Positions 54,411 to 64,000 of a stretch of DNA of 64,000 nt are shown in pieces. The notes beneath the pieces are model-generated. The model searched no databases and had not been told where the DNA came from. It saw only the letters and a list, made by a program, of their open reading frames with translations. Source of the stretch: Porites lobata. Taxonomy: Eukaryota; Cnidaria; Anthozoa; Scleractinia; Poritidae. Where the stretch lies: assembly GCA_942486035.1 (NCBI GenBank), contig CALNXK010000007.1, positions 4,860,001-4,924,000 on the forward strand. Reading direction: 5' to 3'. Each line of letters begins with the position of its first letter. The first letter of the stretch is position 1. A program made the translations under genes and the position numbers.

Positions 54411-55343
54411 GGGTTTTGCCAAAAACAACAACGAAAACATAAGCCAAACAATAGCTTACTCATGAAAATGCAGCAACTTATAATAACACGTACCTTAAAA
54501 AACCCAACGGGAATAGCAGCAGGCAAGTAAAGCAAATTCATGCACTGACTCCGCATGAATAAAACTAGGGAGCACGAAGACTAAACAGCGTAGGCCAAAA
54601 TAGGCATATGAAACGAAAAAACTGAAAACCCCGCATGCGGAAATAAGAAACCGGACATACTGCGAGAACTGAACATTACAACAGACTGCTGTCCCGCCGG
54701 AGACGTTCAATAAGATTGAAGAAAAAACCGAAGCCAGTGAAAGTACCTCTCACGGGATCCATCAAAAGGAGAAATGCTGAAACTAGGGAATTACAACCTG
54801 AAAGATAAGTGGTACTGTGACAACAATATAGGAAAAGACGCGCCTCGAGAGATAGCAGTCTTACCTTCCGGTAATCCGACAGGGAATTAGACTCCCTTGT
54901 AAGACTGAAATCCCGGGAGCGGCTGCAGAAAAATAATATACTGAAGGAAAGAATTGAAAACAAATACAACCAAAGCAATGAATATGGCTAAGAAAATACT
55001 GCAAACAAATGGGGAAAAGTACACAAAATAATGACCTTGAAAATATGTGACAAGACCCAATGTCGCACCAGCTGTCGAACACGTGGCAACCTATATAAAA
55101 TCTAGGTTACAAAACGAGATACTTTATACTGCGAGCATAGCCCAAGAAATTGAGGCAGATGGAAATAAAAAAGAGGACAGAAAGGAAGCAGCGAACGCCA
55201 ATGAAGAAACAAGGGGAAAGGCGAAAGGGTGAGGAAGGAAGGAGTTAGACGAGCTGACGTTTAATGAAGCCATGATGAGACCCGTGTGACTTGTCTCGAA
55301 GATGATCATGAATGCTTGGTGTATGTGTCTCATAGTCACTTGG
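54411..55343. other. Interior of the long non-autonomous element, no gene
   Basis: Only short frames. One (55,047-55,232) is Glu/Lys-rich and unremarkable. I see nothing coding. Confidence 0.35.
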
Positions 55344-55519
55344 GCAAGACCGCTGTAAATAGGGTAAGGGTTTCAGGAAGCGTGCCGCACACCCCCTCGT
55401 TATATGGCGTGATTCGGTGGGTGCTGGAGTTCAATGTTAGGGCAGGGTGAGCGGGTATTTTCTCAGCTGAGCTTCTTTGTTCTGTCTGTTGTTGCGCGCC
55501 GTCCTGACTAGCCACAATA

Positions 55520-56459
55520 GGGACCTTAAGATACCCTACACGCGGCGGTAAAGAGAACGTGGGTTTGACGGAGAAAGCCTGGAGTGAGGACGCCGTCACC
55601 TTGTGAGCAGGTTGCGTTGAGTGCTCGCCTGACGAGAGAGGATAAAGTAATGCTTTCGTCTTTTAATTCCACGATGTGTTGCTTGGTTGATATCTTATTG
55701 ATCTTTTATTGAAAGAAAAATATGTGCTGCGTGCTATGACTCCAGTTTCTCTAAAATCCCCCGAATTTCTTCGAGGGAAACTTGAGGGTATGATCGGAGT
55801 TCGGGTTATCAGCTATCTGTTGCCAGACTTTTCCCCTTTCCGTTGTTCTTGCTTTAAAACGATATGGTTCTGTTATGAGAACTTCCCGTACTAAGGCGAT
55901 TTTGATCTTCAGACCACTCCAGCGCTAAACTGAAAGTGAACAAAATAAAATACTTATTATAAAAGTTAATAAATGAACCATGGCGTCTTGTTCAAGATCT
56001 CAATTTTCTCCGACATGTTCAAGTTTATTACAAGCCTAGATATTTGTTTCCCAACAATTTTTATTCTTCTCGTCTCTTAAATGTTTCAAATACTATCCTA
56101 CAGCGAGAACGTTATCCCCTTAAAAATAAGCAGTTATAGTGTTACATTTGTGTCGAAAGACTTCGCTTTCATTCTCAGTTGCCGCCAAAACACTGAACCC
56201 AAAAGGCTTCATAGCAAAAAAATAAGAGTCAATCTTGAGAGAACACCAAGCTAAAAACACTTAGATGTGTCTCTTGAAGTGAAATGGATCGAAAATCCTA
56301 TACGAAAAGCAATTTCTGCACTTAAAACAAGAAAACCAACTCACTGTTTAACGAAGCGGCCAAACTTCTAGTGGCATTATGCTAATTATTTCCAAGAATT
56401 AAACATTTCACTTCCGGTTGACGTTCTCCTCGGCCTCGTCCAGAGTATCTTAAGGTCCC
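55520..56459. mobile_element. TA-flanked MITE (940 bp) in the NAT unit C promoter region
   Basis: Perfect 15-bp inverted ends GGGACCTTAAGATAC / GTATCTTAAGGTCCC. TA lies at 55,518-55,519 and 56,460-56,461. Unit A keeps the continuous sequence (GCCACAATATGGAGAAA, about 8530-8546). No transposase, so a Tc1/mariner-type helper is likely. Confidence 0.85.
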
Positions 56460-56586
56460 TAATAATGGAGAAACAGCTGTCGACCTCTACAACCCCGCCC
56501 TGTTTTGGGTTCTATCGGTGTCGTGTTGATGTCTTCCAAAGTTAATTTTCATGTAGTACGATCAGCATTGCAATGTTTCTACCAAA

Positions 56587-56598
56587 CCAATAAAAGCC
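56587..56598 (+). promoter_or_regulatory. Possible core promoter of NAT unit C
   Basis: AACCAATAAAAG word identical to 8661-8672. In unit C it is separated from the start codon by a MITE that would fall in the 5' untranslated region. Confidence 0.25.
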
Positions 56599-56658
56599 TG
56601 CGCTCCCCTCTCCCCTCCTTCCCTATGAGAGGGAACTCTGTTGTCATCGAATGGGAAC

Positions 56659-57102
56659 ACAGGTAGCCCAAGCTCGAAATATGAGCGTCTGCGAACATCG
56701 GCATTGTTGCGTAACATTCGAAATATAAGGATTTGCATGGGAAAAAAACCTATCGTCTCTGTAACCTACGAAAATGAAAGGATTTCAATAAAAAAAACAG
56801 CTCACCTTACTTAAAATGCGTGTTACGTCTCTCCAGTGTGATCCAAGGGCAACCTTTATATAGAGAGAAAACCGTTTACACAAAAACCCATAAAACGGCC
56901 AGAAATCGGCCCGTGAACCACACCGGAGAGACGCAACACACAGTAATTTTTAAGTAAGGTTAGCTGTTTTTTATTAAAATCCTTTCATTTTCGTAGGTTA
57001 CAGAAACGATAAATTTTTTCCCATACAAATCCTTATATTTCGAATGTTACACAACAATGCCGATGCTCGCCGATGCTCATATTTCGAGCTTGGGCTACCT
57101 GT
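56659..57102. mobile_element. Long-hairpin MITE between promoter and NAT unit C start
   Basis: The ends are ACAGGTAGCCCAAGCTCGAA and its complement. The arms run about 170 bp each with few mismatches (both contain the CGAATGTTAC/GTAACATTCG and ATTTTCGTAGGTTACAG words in opposite orientation). Unit A lacks it between GAGAGGGAACTC and the start codon. A transcript from the upstream promoter would carry a strong hairpin. Confidence 0.8.
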
Positions 57103-57141
57103 GATGCGGAAGAATAGAGAATCGAAAAAAATGATACCAAG

Positions 57142-58023
57142 ATGGCCGCAAAACTGAGCAAAGAAGAAGCCGAGGAATATTTTACTCGTATAAACTATTC
57201 AGGATCAAAAGAACCAACTGTCGAGGTGTTGACAGAACTACATCGATGTCATATCCTATCTGTACCATTTGAAAACCTGAGCGTTTATGGAAAGGAGAAA
57301 ATAGAGCTCTCTAAAGAATGGCTGTTTGAAAAGATCGTGCGAAGACATCGAGGTGGATTTTGCCTTGAACTAAATACGATGTTTTCTTTCCTTCTTGATT
57401 ATCTCGGATTTGAATACACAACACATGCTGCCTCAGTGTTAAGTAGGAAGACAGGCGTTCAAGGTCCACCACTTGATCATCGCGTTCTTAGGGTAAAAAT
57501 CAGAGGCGAGCTGTTGCTCACCGATGTCGGGTTCGGCGATTCGTTTTGGTTGCCTCTTCGTTTCACTGGCTTACAAGAACATCAAGAACAACAGAGTGGC
57601 ACTTATCGAATTCGAAAGAGCGGAGATGACCATATCTGTGAAGAAAAGATCAAAATAATTGTCGATGAAACTGGCCAAGAAAAAATGGCGAAGGAGCAAT
57701 TTACAAGTCCCGAGGATCCTAGGTGGGTGCCGAGATACATATTTGATCTCATACCAAGAAAAACGGAGGACTTCTTTGAAATGTTAGAGTATCATCAGAC
57801 AAATGACAAGTCACCGTTTACTCATGATCGTATATGCACCATGGCCAAACCCTGGGGAAGGGTAACTCTTTCAGGCCATAAAATTGTAATCACAACCTTT
57901 CTTGGGGACAACAAAGTCAAAAAAGATTCCAGGAACATTGAGGGTGGTGAACATGAAGTAGTAAAAGAACTGGAAGAAGTATTTGGAATTCGAAAAGACT
58001 GTTGTTTCTACCCAGAAGGGTAG
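57142..58023 (+). CDS. NAT: Arylamine N-acetyltransferase (duplication unit C)
   Basis: 293 residues, single exon, intact. Cys74 (RGGFCLELN), His113 (PPLDHRVL) and Asp128 (LTDVGFGDSF) form the catalytic triad. The residue after the Cys is Leu, where the other copies have Phe or Tyr. The start MAAKLSKEEAEEYF aligns with the other copies. It shares both 5' and 3' flanks with the broken unit A copy and is its closest relative here. A 444-bp hairpin MITE sits just upstream of the start codon. Confidence 0.93.
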   Translation: MAAKLSKEEAEEYFTRINYSGSKEPTVEVLTELHRCHILSVPFENLSVYGKEKIELSKEWLFEKIVRRHRGGFCLELNTMFSFLLDYLGFEYTTHAASVLSRKTGVQGPPLDHRVLRVKIRGELLLTDVGFGDSFWLPLRFTGLQEHQEQQSGTYRIRKSGDDHICEEKIKIIVDETGQEKMAKEQFTSPEDPRWVPRYIFDLIPRKTEDFFEMLEYHQTNDKSPFTHDRICTMAKPWGRVTLSGHKIVITTFLGDNKVKKDSRNIEGGEHEVVKELEEVFGIRKDCCFYPEG

Positions 58024-58032
58024 GTCTTTTAT

Positions 58033-58453
58033 GGCTGGTTTTCACTAGCGATAGAGTCAGAGACGGAAGCAGCGTCGTAAGAGCGCTTATGAGTCAGCGA
58101 AAATAAAAAATCGGAGTTGCATGCAGAGTCATAAACTCGACAGAATCGGTGTCGGAAGAATCAAAATGTTTCCATTTTCGTCTGACTCCTCTTATGACTC
58201 CGTTGCTTACAATCTAGTGAAAACCAGATTGTTGGAGTCAGAAGCAGAAATGGAAGGATAAACCAATCACAATGTCCCATGCTTTGTGATTGTTTTAGTT
58301 TTTTCGCTTCTGCTTCCGACTCCGACAACCTAGTTTTGACTTGATCGTAAATGATGGATTCGTAAGGGGGGAACAAGAACACTGTTTTCACCAGATCGTA
58401 AATTTCTACGCTTCTGATTACAACTCCGACTCTTTCGCTAGTGAAAACCAACC
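58033..58453. mobile_element. Palindromic MITE downstream of NAT unit C
   Basis: Third copy of the element at 17,941 and 49,650. The last bases are mutated (CCAACC where the others read CCAGCC). Confidence 0.75.
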
Positions 58454-58815
58454 TTCAACTGGATTGAATGGTACGTTGGGTAAACTACAGTTGAATCTCC
58501 ATTTAGTGGCCACCTATTAAGCAGCCACCCTCTATTAAGGAGCCAGTAATAAAAGTCCCAAAATAATCCTAGAACATTATGGAAAATTAAACCTCTATTT
58601 AGTGGCCACCTTTTGACCATCCAAATAAGAGTTCTTCCATTGTCGTCACCTCTATTAGCAGCCATCAAGCGCTTGATACACTTAGTTTGCCTTTGTTTTA
58701 AGAACATGATGAAGGAAATACAGTCTGAGATAGAAGGTGACAACTGATTGTTTGTGGACCAGCACTGCTCCAGTCGCGTAATTGTTTCAAAGTGAAGTGA
58801 TCTTTCTGCTAAAGA

Positions 58816-59375
58816 CGGGGCTTCTGATATTTCGCGCGGTTGCGGAGCCGCGAAATTCAGGTAAATCCGCGAAATCCCGCGAAATTCGGTTGAAATCTTA
58901 TCAAATACGTGTCTGTACAACATATTTGAAACTTATTTCAGCTATAGGGGCTATTTACTTGCCGTAAACTTGCAACTTTATCTTGGAACTTCGTCACTGA
59001 AACGTGCAAACAACGTCCTGAAACTACGAGGCGCAGATTTTGCTGCGAAAAACTGGGCACTAGCAATGATGTTAAAGGCTTTGCCATTGGTTCATTTCTG
59101 GAGCGTATTGTTGTTGAAAGAGCAAATGATAACCTCTGTTAGAAAAACGTTAAAAACGCTGGTCTGATCAGCGCAAAACCGATTGATTTCTAGGGAAATT
59201 TGCCTTGAAAATAACCACAAAATCGGCCGTTTTTTACCGATTGCGTTTTGGTGAAGTTTGCCCCGAAAACTCCCGCGACATTCCCGCGAAATCGGCCGAT
59301 TTTTCCGCGAATTTGTCCCTAAAAATCCCTCGAAATTTGACTTTTTCTTCCGCGACCTATCAGAAGCCCTGTAAA
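58816..59375. mobile_element. MITE (~560 bp) unique to unit C
   Basis: The left end GGGGCTTCTGATATTTCGCG faces the right end CGCGACCTATCAGAAGCCC, inverted. It is rich in CCGCGAAATTC-type words. It interrupts the second MITE-like repeat at a point that is continuous in units A (about 18,675) and B (about 50,438). The target duplication is not clear; AAAGA on both sides is a candidate. Confidence 0.7.
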
Positions 59376-59639
59376 AGATGATGATAATTTATGACGAGCC
59401 TCTAGAGAATGGCTAACCTCCATTTAAAAGAGGCCCCTTGCCGGTACTCCAAGGGTGGCTGCTTAGTGATGGGTCAGCTATAATAATAGACAACAACATT
59501 TAAAAAGTGTGTCAAAGTGACTCATAGAAAACAATGGGGATAGTGAAACAGTTGAAAACCATCAACAGATTTAGACTATTTAGGGGTGGGTTGAAGGGGT
59601 CAGCAACCCCTATTTGTGTTGGATTTATGTTATATTAAA

Positions 59640-60505
59640 GATGTGACAAGCAACTTTAGTACAATGAAACTTAAGCTGAACAAATTTTGCCACTCACAGC
59701 CATTCCTTTTTTTGACGTTTTACTGTAGTCAGTTTATCAAGTTAAATTTTCCTTTGGGACAGGACTATTCTTGTTCTCTTAGCTGTTATCACAAGACCTG
59801 TAGCAGATTCAGAAAGGTTGAAAAGAAGGAACTGCCATACAGTGCAGTTGCAGTGAGCACTTAGTGGAGTCACTGGTGCTGTCAAAACTTGACTATTGTG
59901 ACACTGTCTATTACCCTTTGCTGGAATTTCAACTAAAACTGTTACAAATTGGGTCCAGCTAGCAGCTGCTAGTTTTGTCCTGAGTATGTAAATGACATAA
60001 ATGATATTGTTAAGATAGGGTGGTTACCGGTAAGACAGCAAAGAGACTTCCGCGTTCTCAAACTTGTTCACAAGGCTTTGCACTCCCCCAGCTGGCCGTC
60101 TTACATACCACTAGATACAGTTAAACATCTGCGATCTTTGTGGTCAGGAGCAGCAACAAGATTAATTATACTGTTGGAGAGGGGCACCTTTCAAGACTCT
60201 GCTGCCAAGTTATTTAATGTCCTTCCAGCAGATATAATAGAAACTGTAGTGCTTTCAAAGTATACTGTAGGGAAGTTAATGCCTATCTATTAAATAACAT
60301 TTCTTAATAGTTTGTACAGGGTAATTTTTATACAATATCCTTTTATCGTCCGATTTTATTGCTTTCTGTAATATTGTAGATTTCATGTTTTTATTTTTGC
60401 AGTATATTGTAGACTTCATATTTTATATTGTAGTTTTTAACAGGTGAAGATCCACTAGGTGGATACACTGTTAATGAACCATTATTATTATTATTATTAG
60501 TTGAA
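59640..60505 (+). mobile_element. CR1/L2-like LINE 3' remnant, unit C
   Basis: Counterpart of 51,400-52,230, with frame breaks at different places. The later part (60,078-60,293) encodes LRSLWSGAATRLI and PADIIETVVLSKYTVG, and an (ATT)n tail follows near 60,481. Confidence 0.65.
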
Positions 60506-60661
60506 TATAACACCAGATCATTAGCAACTTCAGAAAAATTGTAAAATACATGAATATCAATAGAAAAAGTTTAATACAGCTTGCTGTCCCCTAAGCCGTA
60601 TAGTAAAAAAGGACTTAAGAGAGCCTTCTCACTGTGAAAGGTTTGAACCCAGGAGTCATTT

Positions 60662-60892
60662 CAAAAGTAGGTTGAGTTTGATCGTCCCGGTGAACGTAGT
60701 CCTGAATAGGACTGTTGTTGTTGACAGTGACTGACGTTTCGACAACCTGTGCGGGAGTCATCTTCAGAGTCAACGTGAGTTGTACTGACTCACTTTGACT
60801 CTGAAGATGACTACCGCACAAGTTGTTGAAACGTCAGTCACTGTCAACAACAACAGGACGTTCACCAGGACGATCAAACTCAACCTACTTTA
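60662..60892. mobile_element. Hairpin element (~230 bp)
   Basis: Left arm AAAGTAGGTTGAGTTTGATC and right arm GATCAAACTCAACCTACTTT are complementary, and the match continues through GACGTTTCGACAAC. One arm alone occurs at about 52,975-53,100. The right-flanking sequence equals unit A at about 19,726, so it inserted in unit C after duplication. Confidence 0.75.
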
Positions 60893-61215
60893 GAGCCTTC
60901 TTAGTTTGTCAGTTTTTATCGCTAGCCTGTTCTAGGCTCCACGATAGAAGAGAAAGTGGAATGAGAAAGTTGCACGAAAACCACCTCGGGGTGGGCGGGG
61001 CAGAGATGGGGAACTGGAGCCTGTAAGCATTGTTTGCAATACCTCATTCCGGTATACTAGCTCCTGATATACCCTATGATTAGCCAATTTTGACAGCTTA
61101 TGTCAGCATTTTAAAAAAAGTCAATCACCTGGCTTCGGACATGTAGAGTCAAATCCGGCAAGCGTGTGATGCCCTTATATGCCACACATTTTGACACTTT
61201 GAAGGGAGAAACGGT
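60893..61215. repeat. Right end of segmental duplication unit C
   Basis: Matches 19,726-20,055. Both end near CACATTTTGACACTTTGAAGG, which marks the right limit of the duplicated segment. Confidence 0.7.
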
Positions 61216-61329
61216 TTTCTGGAAGTGGGCAGGAAACTGGGTGGACTGAGGTATTTAAAATGATGCTTACAGGCTATCCCCATTTCTCTTCCCGCTCTAC
61301 TATTTTTCACTGCTTGCCCAATTTTTTCT

Positions 61330-61810
61330 CTCCTCTGCAGACCTGCCAACTTCTGATAAAGGAAAATTTGGAGACTCATGAAAAAAAAATCTGGAGACTC
61401 TAAAAAATGTAGTGAGATTCCATTTTTTCCCCGATCAAGATCAAACGAATCTTTATTTTCATTGGGGGAATTAAATGTTTATTTTAATAAATCCCTGCTT
61501 TTTTGTGGTTCCTTTGAAACGAGATGCCACCTTTTCCCTGATGAATCTAAGAGTTCAGCTTACAGCAAGGGGTCCTTTCTTCGTGATACGCCAAATTCAT
61601 AGCCAAAATGTTAGATGAAGTGCCATCAACGTGAGTTAAACAGGTACTAGCATTCCCCATGAAATTTCAGTTTTTATTCAACAAGGTAACGTTTCATTTT
61701 AGAATGAAATTTCCCTAAAAAACCGTGAGATTGGGGGGCTTGTCGTGAGGCAAAAAAAAGTTTAAAAATCGTGAGACTCACGGCAGAATCATCTGCACTC
61801 GGACCGAGAT
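61330..61810. repeat. Degraded repeat with CTGCCAACTTCTGAT-type end
   Basis: CAGACCTGCCAACTT at the left and GTGAGACTCACGG text at the right, with GGAGACTC words inside, look like a worn MITE. No gene. Confidence 0.3.
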
Positions 61811-63397
61811 CCTGGTACAGACTAATTTATCACACGCATGCACAGCTATCTTTCTTGCATATTGAAGCTGAGGTATCCAAGTGGGTAATTGATTTTTGTC
61901 AAAAAGTTTAAAAATGAAAACGAGTGTTCAATTTTAATTTATTTTTTCTGAAACAGTACTGGAAAAAAGGTTTGATTCTTTCTAAATCTAAACCAGCGAA
62001 ATAAAAAATTAAGTTAAACACCCTGAATAAAAGACCAAAATTTTAAGAAAGTGAAAGTTGCTTTTGTTTTTGTGGTTGTTTCTTTTATATGGTACACTTA
62101 AACCTCTCCTTGGGGACAGAAGAAAGTGGTCATTGTAGAGAGGTTTAAACAAGAGTCAATGTATGGACTGTCCCCCCCCCCAAAAAAAATTAGCCCTTGT
62201 GGAGAGGTGCCCATTAGTGGAGGTTCGACTGTAGTCCCCCCCCGGTTACTAACTTTCGATTACCCCAACTCCACCCCCCTTCACTTTTCTAATGGTTCAT
62301 CCGCTAATGTTAGTGATGACGAAAACGAAGGTCAAAAGGGTTTGATGATGATGATGGTGACAACAGAGATTAAGTTAAAATGAGGATGGCAAAAATAATA
62401 ACAACAGCTGGCACTGGAGAATACCCTTTTTTGACACTTTTTAACATTTTATTAAAATACTTAGTTGAGTGAAAGTTGACAGATAATCCAAACAAGCCCT
62501 TGTACAAGATTAAGTGGATATAAGTTTCTCGATTTTTATCTGTCAGATTTTAATGCAATATTTCAGTAAAGCGGGCACCTTTCAGACCTTTAAATGCTCC
62601 TTCCGCCTTCCGACTTGCCGCGGCGCCCTTCACATGTTTCCGAGGAGAGCCGCGGATTTTAAGAGAATTTTTTGAATAACGAGCAGTCTACGTCATGCGG
62701 TAGATGTTTTGGTAATCTTGAAATGATCTGGGTTTGATAACATGAAAATTTATCTTATTGGAGGAGAGACCTAAAACCTCAACTAATTTTGGTTATTTTC
62801 TCTTGTAAAGACAGCGCTTATCAAGATCATTGTAGACAATGAACTTCAGATACAAAAGACAATACGACCCGTTTGTAGTGTAAGACTGGAAGCTTTTTGC
62901 TATGCGATAAAACTTTATTCTAGAAATTTCACGGATTAGCCGTTTCGATCTTTAAGTTTTCTTTATAGAGATGCCGACTTAAAGGTCGGATTCAGATCTA
63001 CCCTAGTCTACTGTGCTGTCGAATGCGGTTGGGTTACTTATCAAATTTGCTAAAACGTAAATATACACTCGTCTTGTTGGAGTGTCTTAGTTGAAAATTT
63101 ACAAATTACAATTATTGTATGGTTAAGAAAAAATATTTGCTACCAAAAATAAAAGCGTTTTCTCGGCTAATAGCTCGTCATCCTGGATTGAAATGAGGTC
63201 GTATATAGAGCGTAATCAATCGGTAAGAAATATTTAGGTTTAATATAATGTCATTTCAGACAAACACCGCGTTCGAAGACAATTATTTCGGTAGTCATTG
63301 TATAAATAAACATATTTGATTCAACAGCTGTAAAAGCTTTAATTCCATTTTAATCATGACCGGTAGAAAAAAGGAAAATACTCAACTTTTTTGGCTT
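61811..63397. other. Non-coding stretch upstream and 3' of the GPCR
   Basis: No gene seen. Homopolymer runs (C at about 62,172, T and A runs elsewhere). The right end should be the 3' untranslated region of the minus-strand GPCR. Confidence 0.35.
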
Positions 63398-64000
63398 CTA
63401 AGCTAATTGTGTACCGTCCCCTGTCCACCCGTTTTTAATAGTTTTAAAACTTTTATGCCCTTTCTCCTCCGGTACTTGTAATGTCAAAGGATAGATTGTC
63501 GCCGGGGAATCCACAACTCGACTAGTTTTATCTGGAATTTTCGCATTCATAGAACTTTCTTCCCTTATCACCGCACAAGCAAGTCTCGGCCGCACTGCAG
63601 GTTCTTGAGCAGCAAATATTCGCTTAGCGCTCGATCTTGTAAATGTCCATGAACTGCGCGAATCTCCTCGCGGCCCGTTCAGGTTTATTTGCCTCGAGTC
63701 TCCCGCGAAAATACTCCGACGAATCTGGCGATAAACTCGTTTTAGTCCGCCCCTAAATTGGCTAGTGATCAATGCATACATTATTGGATTGCAAGCTGAA
63801 TTCACCAGGGTTAATACAGTCGTAGTTAAAATAACCGTTTCTGGAATTTTTGCCCTTGGATAAATAGTCATAAGAAGGTCTATACCGTAAAAAGGTAACC
63901 AACAAGTCGTGTACACTCCCAACACGATATATACCATTAACGTTTTTTTCGAAGCCCCTGAAAGGCACATTCCCTTAATGCGGTTTTTTGCGTCGCGAAC
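63398..64000 (-). CDS. Class A (rhodopsin-like) GPCR, 3' part, cut by the window edge
   Basis: The frame is open to the right edge and ends at 63,398, giving about 200 residues. It shows transmembrane helix 6 with the CWLPF motif (LGVYTTCWLPFYGIDLL), helix 7 with NSACNPIMYAL (the NPxxY motif), then helix 8 (FRGGLKRVYRQI) and a long Ser/Arg-rich cytoplasmic tail. The Lys-rich sequence before helix 6 is the end of the third intracellular loop. A plasma-membrane G-protein-coupled receptor; the ligand class cannot be told from this part. Confidence 0.9.
   Translation of the reverse strand, partial: VRDAKNRIKGMCLSGASKKTLMVYIVLGVYTTCWLPFYGIDLLMTIYPRAKIPETVILTTTVLTLVNSACNPIMYALITSQFRGGLKRVYRQIRRSIFAGDSRQINLNGPRGDSRSSWTFTRSSAKRIFAAQEPAVRPRLACAVIREESSMNAKIPDKTSRVVDSPATIYPLTLQVPEEKGHKSFKTIKNGWTGDGTQLA

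Larger units (their letters stand above)
53491..55356. mobile_element. Long non-autonomous element (1.87 kb) sharing ends with its neighbour
   Basis: Same first ~60 bp and last ~70 bp as the 272-bp element. AAATAG again lies at each side (53,485-53,490 and 55,357-55,362). Unit A holds the empty site with a single AAATAG (8379-8384). The interior carries a ~120-bp tandem repeat and a SINE. No transposase recognised, so it probably depends on an unknown helper. Confidence 0.6.

Noticed and set aside
58438..58923. 161-codon minus-strand frame in unit C
   Set aside because: It crosses a MITE boundary unique to unit C and consists of repeat sequence that is broken in units A and B.

Overview
The window is eukaryotic and looks like an animal genome, most likely a cnidarian such as a stony coral or sea anemone (inference). 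The genes are compact single-exon arylamine N-acetyltransferases (NAT) and a rhodopsin-like GPCR. They sit among a BEL/Pao LTR retrotransposon, tRNA-derived SINEs, CR1/L2-like LINE tails, many palindromic MITEs and a Polinton/Maverick (adintovirus-like) endogenous DNA virus. No bacterial features are present.

Layout. 1-7.5 kb: a large fold-back whose two arms are 10/20-bp minisatellite arrays in opposite orientation, with a second fold-back in the middle. 8.2-20 kb: segmental duplication unit A, carrying a NAT gene split by a BEL retrotransposon (8839-17172) whose two LTRs differ at about three positions. 20-25 kb: repeats only (fold-back, SINE, TA-flanked MITE). 25.3-26.2 kb: an intact, more diverged NAT gene on the minus strand. 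26,263-43,784: a Polinton-type element bounded by the 6-bp target duplication GGAAGG, with terminal inverted repeats of about 2 kb. Its left repeat is split by a 5.5-kb element inserted at TTAA (27,156-32,698). 48.7-52.2 kb: NAT duplication unit B. 52.9-61.2 kb: NAT duplication unit C, expanded by several insertions. 63.4 kb to the right edge: the 3' part of a class A GPCR on the minus strand.

The Polinton body encodes a rightward block: a chromodomain integrase, a penton-like protein, a pX-like basic protein, the major capsid protein and an adenain-like protease. A leftward block encodes a C2H2 finger protein, the packaging ATPase and two conserved unknown proteins. No protein-primed DNA polymerase B is visible and there is no room for one. 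Several structural genes carry single-base frameshifts or a nonsense codon, while integrase, penton, protease and the zinc-finger protein stay open. The element also carries a fragment resembling the BH1 region of Bcl-2, broken by a MITE, and a 76-nt tRNA-like sequence in each inverted repeat.

The NAT paralogues (one broken, three intact, all intact copies with the Cys-His-Asp triad) share 5' and 3' flanks. Several insertions can therefore be dated by comparison with an empty site in a sister copy. NAT enzymes acetylate arylamines and hydrazines, so the cluster looks like a local xenobiotic-metabolism expansion that has been heavily bombarded by transposons.
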